Below, piece by piece: positions 8,080 through 17,489 of a DNA stretch of 64,000 nucleotides (its first letter is position 1; the number at the start of each line of letters is the position of its first letter). The position numbers were made by a program, and so were the translations under genes. Origin of the DNA: VGSG01 sp040756375 (GTDB lineage: Bacteria; Desulfobacterota; Desulfomonilia; Desulfomonilales; Desulfomonilaceae); NCBI GenBank assembly GCA_040756375.1, contig JBFLZC010000002.1:392864-456863 (forward strand), read 5' to 3'. The notes under the pieces were generated by a model. It was given only the letters and a program-made list of their open reading frames with translations, was not told where the DNA came from and did no database searches.

Positions 8080-9528
8080 GTGAAGCACGACAAACCCACG
8101 GCTGTTTTCGTTAGTCCCAACCCAGGTGGTAGCGGGCTCAACGATGCCACGATCCTGCCTCCACTCGGCGCTGGCTATCTCGCGGCCATGCTGGAGAAGA
8201 ACGGTTTTCCCTGTGCGATCGTTGATGCCTATGTTCAGGGCCTGTCACCGGCCCAAGTGGTGGACCGCATACCTAAAGACGTCTCGTTGGTCGGAATAAG
8301 CGTCAATTCGTTCACTTACGATGCGTCTCGGGAGATTGCCCACGCGGTGAAGTTGCGCAATCCCGAAACGACCGTTGTGGTTGGCGGGCCAGTGCCCACA
8401 ACCATACCCCATACTGTCCTAGAAGATTTTCGCTGCGACGGCCTCGTCAGAGGCGAGGCAGAATTCGCCATAGTCCGGATCATGGAAAATCTTGCCGCAG
8501 GTTGCACACCCTTTGACGACGGCGTACCTGGCGCGGTATACCGCGCGCGCGACGGGATGACGACCGTGAGCAACCCTGTGGAAAGAATCACGGATCTTGA
8601 CGGGGTCCCCTTCCCCGCGTTTCACCTTTTGCCGCCGCTCAAGACGTACAGGTCGCGAGCGGTTAAGTCCCCTTCCGCACCTATTGTTACCACGCGAGGC
8701 TGTCCGTACGGCTGCACTTTTTGCAGTAAGGACGTTTTCGGAAGACGTGTCACGTTCCGCAGTGCTGCAAATGTTCTCGAGGAAATCGACGTGCTTCATC
8801 GAAAGTATGGGGTGCGTCAAATCGATATCCTCGATGACAACTTTTCTCTGAACCGGAAGAGAATGGACGAAATCCTGGACGGCCTGATTTCGGCATACAA
8901 AGGGAAACTTGCTTTGAACCTTCAGAGCGGTATCCGAACTGAACTGCTGGAAGAAGATCTTATTGTGAAAATGAAGCACGCAGGTGTGACAAAATTGGGT
9001 ATCGGCATAGAATCAGCCGACGAAGAAGTCTTGAAGCTCTGCCACAAAGAGAGCAACCTCGCTCAGATCGAGAACGCGGTGCGCTGGGCCAAGAAGCATG
9101 GGATCGCTGTCTTTGGTTTCTTCATAATCGGATTGCCGGGCGAAACCGAGGAGGCATTCCGCAAAACCCTTGACTACGCGCGAAAGCTCGACCTGGATGT
9201 GGCCAACTTCTGCATGGCCATACCGTTTGTCGGTACCGAGCTCTATAGGTTGGTTCAAGAGAACGGCCGGTTCCTTATAGACACCTCGCGCAATATTGAT
9301 GCAGGCTTCTATGCAGGCCGGGTCTTCTACGAATACGACGGCCTTACCGAACAAGTGGTGCTCGACCGTTACAGAAGGGCTTACGAGGAGTTTTACAATC
9401 TGAAAAAGAAGCTGAAGTTGATTCTCAAAATCCGGTCTTTCAGTGAGGCCAAATGGCTGTTCGATGCTGCCATGTCAATCACGAAGGGGGCTCTGTCACG
9501 CGCGCGGCCGCGGCCGACTTCACCGTGA
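8080..9528 (+). CDS. B12-binding radical SAM protein (1 of 3)
   Basis: A 482-aa protein. Residues 1-150 are a cobalamin-binding Rossmann-like domain (PPLGAGYLAAMLEKNG, VVVGGPVPT). The radical SAM domain follows with the [4Fe-4S] motif C208-x3-C212-x2-C215 in RGCPYGCTFC and a GIGIES motif. The C-terminus (about 400-480) is basic and helical. The class B arrangement covers methylations, ring changes and cyclisations on unactivated carbons; the substrate is unknown. It starts with GTG 8080, 28 bases after the fusion gene, and is probably in the same operon. Two further proteins of the same design lie at 13567 and 15090. Confidence 0.88.
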   Translation: MKHDKPTAVFVSPNPGGSGLNDATILPPLGAGYLAAMLEKNGFPCAIVDAYVQGLSPAQVVDRIPKDVSLVGISVNSFTYDASREIAHAVKLRNPETTVVVGGPVPTTIPHTVLEDFRCDGLVRGEAEFAIVRIMENLAAGCTPFDDGVPGAVYRARDGMTTVSNPVERITDLDGVPFPAFHLLPPLKTYRSRAVKSPSAPIVTTRGCPYGCTFCSKDVFGRRVTFRSAANVLEEIDVLHRKYGVRQIDILDDNFSLNRKRMDEILDGLISAYKGKLALNLQSGIRTELLEEDLIVKMKHAGVTKLGIGIESADEEVLKLCHKESNLAQIENAVRWAKKHGIAVFGFFIIGLPGETEEAFRKTLDYARKLDLDVANFCMAIPFVGTELYRLVQENGRFLIDTSRNIDAGFYAGRVFYEYDGLTEQVVLDRYRRAYEEFYNLKKKLKLILKIRSFSEAKWLFDAAMSITKGALSRARPRPTSP

Positions 9529-9564
9529 TCTTTGTAATACTGCCGATATCCGAAGGCATCCTGA

Positions 9565-10341
9565 ATGAAGTTGCTCTCGACATTGCTTGCACATCCCTTG
9601 ACGCGTGGACTTAATATCGATGACGCTCAATCCACCCTCTTGCGGCGAAGGATCATCAAAGAGAAAGCTTTTTTGCACAAAATATACCTTGAGTGGTACG
9701 ACTGGATTGTGCAATCACTCCCTGCCGGCGATGAACCTGTCCTGGAGCTGGGGTCTGGCGGCGGATTTCTTTCGGAACTCGCACCGGATGTAATTGCATC
9801 CGATGTGTTCTACCTGCCGAACGTGTCGATTGTTCTCGATGCTCATTGTCTACCGTTCAAGAGGAATAGTCTGCGGGCAATCGCCATGGTCGACGTATTG
9901 CACCACCTGTCGAGGAGCCCACAATTCTTTTGTGAGGCGATGCGGTGCGTACGCAGAGAAGGTAGGATTGTGATGATCGAACCGTGGGTTACTCCGTGGT
10001 CCACGTGGGTCTATACGAACTTCCATCACGAGCCGTTCGATCCCAATACGCCCGATTGGGAGTTCAATTCCACAGGACCTTTGTCCGGCGCAAATGAAGC
10101 CTTGCCGTGGATATTGTTCTACAGAGATCGAAATCGTTTTCAGGAACAATTCCCCGGTTGGAGGATACAAAACCTTGAAGTATTCATGCCCTTTAGGTAC
10201 GTTCTTGCCGGCGGAGTATCGCTCAGGTCTTTTGTCCCAGGACCCGCATTCAGACCTCTCACCTTCATTGAAAAGCTTCTCAATCGATGGATGCATCTGC
10301 TTGGAATGTTTTGTCAAATTGTGCTGGTGAAATCCGCTTGA
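9565..10341 (+). CDS. Class I SAM-dependent methyltransferase
   Basis: A 258-aa protein. Motif I is VLELGSGGGFLSEL, followed by DVFYLPNV, then the acidic/adenine-side region VDVLHHL and post-motif GRIVMIEPWVTPWSTW. The N-terminal 60 residues (LLAHPLTRGLNIDDAQSTLLRR) resemble the cap seen in methyltransferases of lipid or sugar loci. The C-terminal region (about 215-258) is hydrophobic and could associate with the membrane. It follows the B12 radical SAM gene by 36 bases. The substrate is unknown; a glycan or lipid-linked intermediate is likely from context. Confidence 0.82.
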   Translation: MKLLSTLLAHPLTRGLNIDDAQSTLLRRRIIKEKAFLHKIYLEWYDWIVQSLPAGDEPVLELGSGGGFLSELAPDVIASDVFYLPNVSIVLDAHCLPFKRNSLRAIAMVDVLHHLSRSPQFFCEAMRCVRREGRIVMIEPWVTPWSTWVYTNFHHEPFDPNTPDWEFNSTGPLSGANEALPWILFYRDRNRFQEQFPGWRIQNLEVFMPFRYVLAGGVSLRSFVPGPAFRPLTFIEKLLNRWMHLLGMFCQIVLVKSA

Positions 10342-10715
10342 AGGCGCTTCCCATGATCTTGTCAAGCAACTTCAACAACGTTGCATGATTGCCGGCCTTT
10401 TGTACCAGGGCGATCTCAAGCAACCAATTCCGGGAAGCCTACGGATGCGTGTCTCTCGAACTAAGGTTCGACGTCGTTGCGCGGTCCAAGGCAAAGGGGA
10501 TTTCCAGCCCGACGCAGTCATCATGACACTTTGTTGGAAACATACTGCGCTACCGCGCTTTGACGGCTCGGTGAAAGTGTTTGACATATGGGCCCAGGGG
10601 CGTTTATTCTAATTTGATTTGGTCCCGGTAGCGACAATCACGCATCCATCACCTTTGAGACCGCGCGTGAAAGATTGCTGAGAAGTGGCGCTATCAACGA
10701 AAGATACTTGCTGAC
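10342..10715. other. Intergenic region before the first asnB
   Basis: A 374-base stretch without a supported gene. A 75-codon open frame at 10385-10612 has no ribosome binding site and no recognisable sequence, so I do not call it. The region holds a sigma-70-like promoter, listed separately, which would start a new transcript inside the cluster. Confidence 0.5.
10581..10610 (+). promoter_or_regulatory. Sigma-70-like promoter before asnB
   Basis: A consensus -35 TTGACA at 10581-10586, an 18-base spacer and -10 TATTCT at 10605-10610 (4 of 6). It lies about 105 bases upstream of the asnB start, in the only long gap of this part of the cluster. Confidence 0.5.
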
Positions 10716-12533
10716 ATGTGTGGTATAGCAGGCATAGTCGATCTTAAAGGCGGGAGCATTCTGCCGCAACGGATGCAACTCATGAACCGCGCTCAGTACC
10801 GACGAGGACCGGACAGTAGCGGAGTATGGATTGAAGGTCCGGTTGGCTTGGGTCACTGCAGGCTCAAGATCCTCGATCTGACCGAAACTGGCTCACAGCC
10901 TATGATATCCGCAACCGGTCGGTTCGTCATAACATTCAATGGGGAGATTTATAATTTCCCAGAGTTGCGAACAGACCTGGAGTCAGTGGGTGTGGTGTTT
11001 CGGGGCACTTCAGACACGGAAGTACTCTTAGAAGCCTACGCACAGTGGGGACCACGGGCTGTCCAGCGGTTGGAAGGGATGTTCGCCTTCGCGATTTACG
11101 ACAAGGTGTCCGAAGAACTTTTCCTGGCACGAGATCGATTCGGCAAGAAGCCATTGCATTACGCGCTGCTGCCGAACGAGTTCATTTTCGCTTCTGAAAT
11201 TAAGGGGTTGATTGCAGCGGGGGGGATCTCAGGGGAATGGGATCCCTGCGCATTGAGCGATTATCTTTCCTTCGGCTATGTTCTGACTCCCCGCACCATC
11301 TACCGCCATATTTATCGCCTGCCCGCGTCCTGCTTCGCGGTGCTGAAGGCCGGACGCCTCTCGATAGAAAGCTACTGGAGTCTGCTATCCACGTTCCGGC
11401 CTAAGGTGACGGTGCCGGAGGATCATCGGATCGCTGAGTTCCTGAACCGATTCGATGACGCGGTGAAAAGTCGCTTGGTTTCGGACGTGCCGCTTGGTGC
11501 CTTTCTAAGCGGAGGGATTGATTCCTCGTCTGTGGTGGCTTCCATGTCAAGGAATTCCACCTCGGTTCCCCGCACGTTCAGCATGGCGTTCGCGAATTCC
11601 TCATATAATGAGAGCCGTTGGGCAGCCGAGGTTGCCGAATATACCGGCGCGGTTCACCACAACGAACTCGTGGACCCCACGGACCAAGATGTTTTTTCGT
11701 GCCTTGCCGAGGTCTTTGACGAACCTTTTGCCGATACCTCGGCCATTCCCATGTGGCATTTGGCTCGTCTCACACGCAAAAACGTAACCGTGGCTCTCTC
11801 AGGCGACGGTGCGGACGAAATGCTGGCCGGCTATCCCACGTATCGGGCGAACCAGTATTTCAGGATTTATCAGGTCGTGCCTCAATGGGCCAGGATACGA
11901 GCCGCCCAGCTTGCTCTACGTTTCCCTCACTTCTCATCCAGAAAAGTAGGCATTGAATACAAGGCCCGACAGTTTTTCATAGGAGGAACCGACGGAGCGT
12001 GGAAGGCTCATTGCCGATGGCGCGAGCTTTTCTCGGAAGAAGCAAAGAAACGTATCATGACTCCTGACCTTGAACGCCAAACAAGAGGATACGATCCGTT
12101 TGAGGTTTTTCGAAAGTACTTCGAAGAAGCTGCCGGACTTGAATTCCTGGACGCGTGCCTCTACGTGGACGCGAAGACCTGGTTGCAGGACGATATTCTC
12201 GTGAAAGTGGACCGCACCACTATGGCCCACTCGCTGGAAGCGAGGGCTCCGTTCTTGGATAGTCGTCTCGTAGACTGGACATCGAGATTGCCCGTTGAGG
12301 ACAAGTATTCGCATAGACAAGGGAAAGCGATCCTCAAGAAGGCGATGCGCGGACGAGTTCCCAGTTCCGTAATCTTCCGCGCGAAGAGTGGATTCAATGC
12401 GCCTACGCAGGGTCTTCCCTTGGAAATACCACGCGATAATGGGCTGGTATCCGATGCGGCCCTTGGTGAGAGTAGAACGGAATTCCAGCGGTACGGTTTA
12501 GCTGTGCTGGGACTGCATCTGGCGAAACTCTAG
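10716..12533 (+). CDS. asnB: Asparagine synthase-type glutamine amidotransferase (1 of 3)
   Basis: A 605-aa protein. The N-terminal Ntn glutaminase domain has nucleophile C2 (MCGIAGI), glutamine-binding residues in HCRLKILDL, FNGEIYN and GTSDTEVL. The synthetase domain has the ATP pyrophosphatase loop LSGGIDSSS and SGDGADEMLAGY, then DRTTMAHSLEARAPFLD. The family converts an acid to an amide using glutamine and ATP. In glycan loci such proteins often amidate uronic acids or otherwise modify sugars rather than make asparagine. The C-terminus after KSGFNAP is short and lacks the usual W-containing tail, so it may be divergent or damaged there. Confidence 0.88.
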   Translation: MCGIAGIVDLKGGSILPQRMQLMNRAQYRRGPDSSGVWIEGPVGLGHCRLKILDLTETGSQPMISATGRFVITFNGEIYNFPELRTDLESVGVVFRGTSDTEVLLEAYAQWGPRAVQRLEGMFAFAIYDKVSEELFLARDRFGKKPLHYALLPNEFIFASEIKGLIAAGGISGEWDPCALSDYLSFGYVLTPRTIYRHIYRLPASCFAVLKAGRLSIESYWSLLSTFRPKVTVPEDHRIAEFLNRFDDAVKSRLVSDVPLGAFLSGGIDSSSVVASMSRNSTSVPRTFSMAFANSSYNESRWAAEVAEYTGAVHHNELVDPTDQDVFSCLAEVFDEPFADTSAIPMWHLARLTRKNVTVALSGDGADEMLAGYPTYRANQYFRIYQVVPQWARIRAAQLALRFPHFSSRKVGIEYKARQFFIGGTDGAWKAHCRWRELFSEEAKKRIMTPDLERQTRGYDPFEVFRKYFEEAAGLEFLDACLYVDAKTWLQDDILVKVDRTTMAHSLEARAPFLDSRLVDWTSRLPVEDKYSHRQGKAILKKAMRGRVPSSVIFRAKSGFNAPTQGLPLEIPRDNGLVSDAALGESRTEFQRYGLAVLGLHLAKL

Positions 12534-12601
12534 CCCGATTTCCCGAAGCCCGCGGATACCCTGGAAGAGTCAATTCCAAGACTGGTTCATGGTGAAATAA
12601 T

Positions 12602-13567
12602 ATGACGCCGGACAATCAAGAATCCCTGATCGACTCCCAACCTGATGGGATGACCATCGTTATACCTGCGTACAACGAAGAAGGAGCCATCCAAGAAACT
12701 TTGGAGGCTCTTAAGGATGTCTTGCCAAGGCTCGGCCGGACCACAGAGGTGCTGGTAGTGGATGACGGAAGCACCGACAGCACAGTTGAATTGGCCCGGG
12801 CCGCAGGGGTGAGAGTTATCCGGCATCCGGTCAACAGCGGTTACGGCAAGTCCCTGATGACGGGGATTCTTGCGGCTACGCACGACACGATTGCCATCGT
12901 GGATGCTGACGGAACATACCCCATAAGCCGCCTCGTCGAACTCGCTGCTACCTACGACCGAGGTTTTCAAATGGTTGTGGGCAGCCGACGAGGCAAGCAT
13001 TTTGACGGCTCCCGGATCACATGGCTTCAGAGAGCTGTATTTCGCTTTTTGGCGGAATTCGCGTCAGGCCGGCATATTCCGGACATAAACAGCGGCTTCC
13101 GCATATTCGATCGACGCCCCGTCCTTGAAGTACGTAGCTCCTTTTCCACAGGATTCTCTTTCACAACGACTCTGACACTTTTGTTCCTGCTCACCCATCT
13201 CCATGTGACGTACGTTCCGGTCGAGTACCATCCCCGCATCGGGCGTACCAAGGTAAGAAAACTCAAGGATAGTCTCCGAGCGCTCCAGATTATTATCACT
13301 TTTTTTGCTCAGTTTAATCCGGCCAAACTGTTCTTGCTGCTGCTCATCGTATGCTGGGCCGGCAACGTTGTCGTAGGCTTCTTCGCATGGGCGCTCTATG
13401 CGACCAGTTTGCCCTTTTCAGTAGGCCTCTTGATCGGATGGAACACCGGCTGCATAATAATGGCTTGTACGGCATTGAGCCTGCTGCTCCTGAAACCGTC
13501 AATAAACATGGAACGCTTAATGGAAATATGCAGTATCGGAGATACAGGGCATCGGAGACGAATTTAA
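12602..13567 (+). CDS. Family 2 glycosyltransferase, DPM1/GtrB-like, membrane anchored
   Basis: A 321-aa protein. The GT-A domain begins MTIVIPAYNEEGAIQETL, with VLVVDDGSTDST and the metal motif IVDADGTYP, then GSRRGKHFDGS and INSGFRIFDR, typical of dolichyl/polyprenyl-phosphate hexose synthases. Two hydrophobic helices near residues 242-300 anchor it to the inner membrane. It would transfer a sugar from a nucleotide donor to polyprenyl phosphate, giving a donor for GT-C enzymes; a YfhO-like membrane protein lies at 17490. Its stop overlaps the start of the next gene (TAATG), so the two are translationally coupled. Confidence 0.88.
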   Translation: MTPDNQESLIDSQPDGMTIVIPAYNEEGAIQETLEALKDVLPRLGRTTEVLVVDDGSTDSTVELARAAGVRVIRHPVNSGYGKSLMTGILAATHDTIAIVDADGTYPISRLVELAATYDRGFQMVVGSRRGKHFDGSRITWLQRAVFRFLAEFASGRHIPDINSGFRIFDRRPVLEVRSSFSTGFSFTTTLTLLFLLTHLHVTYVPVEYHPRIGRTKVRKLKDSLRALQIIITFFAQFNPAKLFLLLLIVCWAGNVVVGFFAWALYATSLPFSVGLLIGWNTGCIIMACTALSLLLLKPSINMERLMEICSIGDTGHRRRI

Positions 13568-14967
13568 TGGCCAAAGTATTACTGATAAATCCGTCCTATT
13601 TCGAATCTATTTTTGGCTCAGCCAAGGTTAGGCCTGCAATTTCTGAAGGCGTCACTCCTCTCGGTCTGGTATCGATAGCATCACCTTTGCGCGAAAAGGG
13701 CCATTCGGTGACACTGATTGACCTCAACATTTCCAAGAATCCTGCTCTGGACCTGCAAAATGCTTTGCGAACTCTATTGCCCGATATTGTAGGAATCACC
13801 GCTGCGACCCCTGTGATTAAGAAGGCCTACCGGATGACCGAGGCCGTGAAGCAGTTCAGCAACGACATTCTAGTCGTGGTGGGCGGGCCTCACCCGTCGG
13901 CTCTTCCAGAACAAGTGCTTACGGAGAGTCGAATCGACTTTGTGGTGCAAGGCCAGGGTGATTACGCGATGAGTCGGATCGCCGACGGCGCATTGTCTTC
14001 CGATGCAGCCAATGTTTATTTGAAGACGAACGGCAGTGTGACCAAGCCTACAAGAACCGAATTCGTGACCGATCTTGACAACCTACCCTTTCCCGCCTAC
14101 GATTTGCTTGATATATCCCGCTACTGTCAACCTAAGATAGCCAGTCGCAGAGAGCCTCTCGGATACCTGGAAACATCCCGAGGATGTTACGGACGATGCG
14201 TTTATTGCAACAAGAACATTCACGGCAACAAAATTAGAGCCAAATCGCCTACCCGTACAGTCGACGAGATTGAATGGATGCTTGGACTCGGATTCCGTGA
14301 AATTCAGATTATCGATGACAATTTTACCGCGAACAAGGATCGGGCATATGCAGTCTGCGAAGAAATACTGCGAAGAGGCCTCAAATTCCCGTGGTACCCT
14401 CGCGGCGGCATCCGTGTGGACAGAATTGACCTGGAGCTCCTCCGGATAATGCGACGGGCCGGATGTTATAGAATTCCTTTTGGTGTCGAATCGGGCAGCC
14501 AACGCGTCTTGGATGAAATTCGTAAGGGAATCACGCTGGAACAGGTTGAGAGGGCTGTATCTTTCGCCAAACAGGCCGGTATGGAAACGGAGTGCTATTT
14601 CATTCTGGGGTTGCCCACGGAAACCGAGGAAGATCTGACAAAAACGGTGGATTTTGCCATTAAGCTCGATCCGGACTATGCTAAGTTCCCATTCATGGTT
14701 CCTCTTCCCGGTACTCCGGTGTTCGATAGAATGATGGAACGCGGCCAAATAAGGACGTTCGAGTGGGAGAAGTATACCTTCGCCACTCCGCCTGAAGAGC
14801 TTGCGGAGCATGACGTTCTGTCCTGGGAAGTAATCAAGCGTTACGAGGCCTTGGCCTATAGGAAGTTCTATTTTCGGCCTCGTTACATAATGCGTACACT
14901 GACGCGGACCATAACAACCGGAACATTCCTTGACCATCTCAAAGGGATGCTCAAGATCCGATGGTGA
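13567..14967 (+). CDS. B12-binding radical SAM protein (2 of 3)
   Basis: A 466-aa protein. The B12-binding domain (MAKVLLINPSYF through VVGGPHPSALPE) occupies residues 1-150. The radical SAM cluster motif is C207-x3-C211-x2-C214 in RGCYGRCVYC, followed by IQIIDDNFT and GVESGS. The TAATG overlap with the glycosyltransferase fixes ATG 13567, although the frame is open further upstream inside that gene. The C-terminal 80 residues contain a helical region ending in basic residues. Function unknown; a substrate shared with the neighbouring glycosyltransferase or its lipid acceptor is inferred from coupling. Confidence 0.88.
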   Translation: MAKVLLINPSYFESIFGSAKVRPAISEGVTPLGLVSIASPLREKGHSVTLIDLNISKNPALDLQNALRTLLPDIVGITAATPVIKKAYRMTEAVKQFSNDILVVVGGPHPSALPEQVLTESRIDFVVQGQGDYAMSRIADGALSSDAANVYLKTNGSVTKPTRTEFVTDLDNLPFPAYDLLDISRYCQPKIASRREPLGYLETSRGCYGRCVYCNKNIHGNKIRAKSPTRTVDEIEWMLGLGFREIQIIDDNFTANKDRAYAVCEEILRRGLKFPWYPRGGIRVDRIDLELLRIMRRAGCYRIPFGVESGSQRVLDEIRKGITLEQVERAVSFAKQAGMETECYFILGLPTETEEDLTKTVDFAIKLDPDYAKFPFMVPLPGTPVFDRMMERGQIRTFEWEKYTFATPPEELAEHDVLSWEVIKRYEALAYRKFYFRPRYIMRTLTRTITTGTFLDHLKGMLKIRW

Positions 14968-15089
14968 ATATGGTTGCAGGCACACTCTTTCTTGAAAGGT
15001 GGCAGACCAGCCCCGGCCGGGCATTGCGCCGACGTTCTACATGAGGTATTCTATTGCGGCTGGCGAACTGAAGGATTAAGGAGATCGCA

Positions 15090-16565
15090 TTGAAAATCGC
15101 ATTGGTCTGCCCATCGTGGACCGACGACCTGGGCATTTTCACGAAGATAGCCAAGAGGAGAAATTCCCAGCCTCCTTTAGGTATATTATACCTTGCAGCG
15201 GTTGCTGAGAAGTTGGGCCATTCTGTAGCGCTCATCGACGCAGACGTTGAAGACCACACACTGGAATCACTTATTGCGCATCTTCTTGACGGAGGATACG
15301 ATCTGCTTGGAATCACGGCAACGTCTCCCATTTTTCACAAAGCCGTAGCATTGGCCCAAGGACTCAAAGGTCGCGGCTTCAAGCCGCCGATAGTAATAGG
15401 CGGAGAACACATCAACATCTTCAAGTCCGCGGCGTTCTTCCCTTGTTTCGACTATGCTTTCTATGGCGAGAGCGATCTTAGCTTCGCCGAGTTTCTCCAG
15501 ACTTTAGAGCGAGAACCCCGGCAGTTCTCGGGTATTCGGGGCATGATATTCCGCGACAACGAACAAGTCGTGGAGAATCCTCCCACTGAACGCATCAAGA
15601 ATCTGGATGAACTCTGTCTCCCTGCGATGCACTTGCTTCGGAGAGATCGTTATATTATGACGTTCGCGAAGTTCAAGAGTCGTGTTTATTTGCCGATTAT
15701 GGCTACCCGCGGATGTCCGTTCAAGTGCGCGTTCTGCAGCGAACCTCTTACAAATCCCTATGTCCGCTTTCGCTCGGCAAAGAATATCGTTGATGAAATA
15801 GAGAAATGGGTCAACGAATTGAACATTACCCATTTCTTCTTTATGGATTCCAACCTTACGCTCAATAAGAATCAGGTTCAGAAAGTGTGCCAGGAAATAT
15901 TGGACAGAAAATTGAAGATTACTTTCGAGGGTTGGACTCGAGCCAATTTGGTCAACCGTGAAATCCTGACACTGCTTAAATCGGCAGGCCTGATCCGCAT
16001 GAGCTACGGGATTGAAAGCGGCGATCCAGAAGTCCTTAAGATCATTCGCAAAGAAGTATCACACGAAGATATGCTCAACGCCTTTGCTATGACTGAGGAA
16101 CTGGGGATTGAGCCCGCATGTTCCGTCATGCTCGGCCTGCCGGGAGATACGCGACGCTCAGTGGAAAGAACTATAGAATTTGTGCGGAAGATCCCGCAAA
16201 TTCTGTACTCCAACTTCTCCATAGCAAATCCTTACCCCGGCACGCAGCTTTACGATTGGGCTCGCGAAGGCAAGCATGGCCTTCGCCTTGAGATCCGCGA
16301 CTTCTCGGATTATCGCAGATATGACCACAGCCCGATAAGCGTTAACGACCTGTCCCAAAAGGATTTGGTGCGTATGCAAAGGGTCGGGTTGCTGCGCATT
16401 CATCTTACCCCAAAGAGAATATGGGCAGCCATCAGAATGGTGGGCTTTGCAGAGATGTTGGCAGTCGGACTAAGGCTACTGGGCACTGCCGTAGCTTCTG
16501 TGTTCTCTCAGAAACGCATCACACAACCACCGACCAGTAAAGGACCGGTCTTTCCCGGTCAATAG
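15090..16565 (+). CDS. B12-binding radical SAM protein (3 of 3)
   Basis: A 491-aa protein starting with TTG 15090 behind AAGGAG at 15078-15083. The B12-binding domain covers residues 1-145 (PPLGILYLAAVAEKLGH, IVIGGEHINIF). The radical SAM motif is C209-x3-C213-x2-C216 in RGCPFKCAFC, followed by FFMDSNLTLN and SYGIESGD. The C-terminus includes a hydrophobic stretch around MVGFAEMLAVGLRLLGTAVA that may bind membrane. It shares architecture with the proteins at 8080 and 13567, but the sequences are clearly divergent, so the three are more likely sequential steps than copies. Confidence 0.88.
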   Translation: MKIALVCPSWTDDLGIFTKIAKRRNSQPPLGILYLAAVAEKLGHSVALIDADVEDHTLESLIAHLLDGGYDLLGITATSPIFHKAVALAQGLKGRGFKPPIVIGGEHINIFKSAAFFPCFDYAFYGESDLSFAEFLQTLEREPRQFSGIRGMIFRDNEQVVENPPTERIKNLDELCLPAMHLLRRDRYIMTFAKFKSRVYLPIMATRGCPFKCAFCSEPLTNPYVRFRSAKNIVDEIEKWVNELNITHFFFMDSNLTLNKNQVQKVCQEILDRKLKITFEGWTRANLVNREILTLLKSAGLIRMSYGIESGDPEVLKIIRKEVSHEDMLNAFAMTEELGIEPACSVMLGLPGDTRRSVERTIEFVRKIPQILYSNFSIANPYPGTQLYDWAREGKHGLRLEIRDFSDYRRYDHSPISVNDLSQKDLVRMQRVGLLRIHLTPKRIWAAIRMVGFAEMLAVGLRLLGTAVASVFSQKRITQPPTSKGPVFPGQ

Positions 16566-16633
16566 CGTTGTTCAAGGGTTGTTTGCGCAAGATGCGATCG
16601 AGTATCTAAAGGAGGCGCTGGTAAGCAAAAAGT

Positions 16634-17419
16634 ATGCAGACGCAAGAGGAATGGTCTTATCAATGGGGACAACACAGCGATAAACTGTGGGACAAGGAAG
16701 AGATCCTATTTTGGGAGTGGCTGGAGCCTCTGAGCCCTGACGATTTCCGCGGAAAACGCGTTCTCGATGCCGGCTGTGGCGCCGGGCACATGCTCTCATA
16801 CCTTGTTCCTCTCATTCAGAGCGGTGTGGGCGTGGACATGAGCACCGCGGCTATCGCTCGTGCCCGACTGGCTCAGGAAAGAAGCATTTCAATCTACGAA
16901 GGTGACGTATCCCGATTTGATCAAGAAAAGGATTTCGATATCGTCTATTCCATCGGCGTGGTGCATCACACCGACAATCCGTCTGTCACTGTACACAACC
17001 TTATGAACCTGGTTCGGCCGGGAGGCCGACTAGCCCTGTGGGTTTACTCGAGAGAAGGCAACTGGTTGAATTGGGCGGTTCTCGAACCTCTCAAAACACT
17101 TTTTTTTCGCAAATTGCCCCGTTCCTTCCTCTGGTTTGTAGCGAATTTCATCACTGGTCTGTTGTATCTTCCTATCTACACTTTATACCTATTGCCGATT
17201 CGCGCTCTCCCATATTACGAGTATTTCGAGCATTGGCGACGTCTGCCTTTTTCGAGAAATGCTCTTAATGTTTTCGATAAACTGAATGCTCCGGTGACAC
17301 ACTTCATTTCCAGGGCCGATATACAGGATTGGTTTCGCGACGCGCCGTTTCATTCCCTAACCGTATCTCACTGGAAGGGCGTGGGGTGGCGGGTCTCCGC
17401 AGTCAAGGATTCCGATTAG
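16634..17419 (+). CDS. Class I SAM-dependent methyltransferase
   Basis: A 261-aa protein. Motif I is VLDAGCGAGHML, then GVDMSTAAI, FDIVYSIGVVHHT and a post-motif LVRPGGRLALWVY. A hydrophobic insertion at about residues 165-200 (FLWFVANFITGLLYLPIYTLYLLPI) is unusual for a soluble methyltransferase and suggests a lipid-linked or membrane substrate. ATG 16634 is the first in-frame start; a stop lies just upstream and AAAGGAGG is 18 bases away, which is long. It follows the third radical SAM gene. Confidence 0.83.
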   Translation: MQTQEEWSYQWGQHSDKLWDKEEILFWEWLEPLSPDDFRGKRVLDAGCGAGHMLSYLVPLIQSGVGVDMSTAAIARARLAQERSISIYEGDVSRFDQEKDFDIVYSIGVVHHTDNPSVTVHNLMNLVRPGGRLALWVYSREGNWLNWAVLEPLKTLFFRKLPRSFLWFVANFITGLLYLPIYTLYLLPIRALPYYEYFEHWRRLPFSRNALNVFDKLNAPVTHFISRADIQDWFRDAPFHSLTVSHWKGVGWRVSAVKDSD

Positions 17420-17489
17420 GCTTCTTTCCTTGAAAGGTTGTCACGTAAGTTTCGAGATGGGGTTATATCGTCGTTGAACAACATGTGTC

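Noticed and set aside
10385..10612. 75-codon open frame in the gap before asnB
   Set aside because: No ribosome binding site, no family resemblance, and it covers the promoter candidate.
14083..15024. 313-codon open frame on the minus strand
   Set aside because: Entirely antisense to the radical SAM gene at 13567-14967; no ribosome binding site and no recognisable protein features.
8080..16565. Cobalamin riboswitch before the B12-dependent genes
   Set aside because: No B12-box-like sequence or suitable leader was seen; the genes are mostly separated by short gaps.
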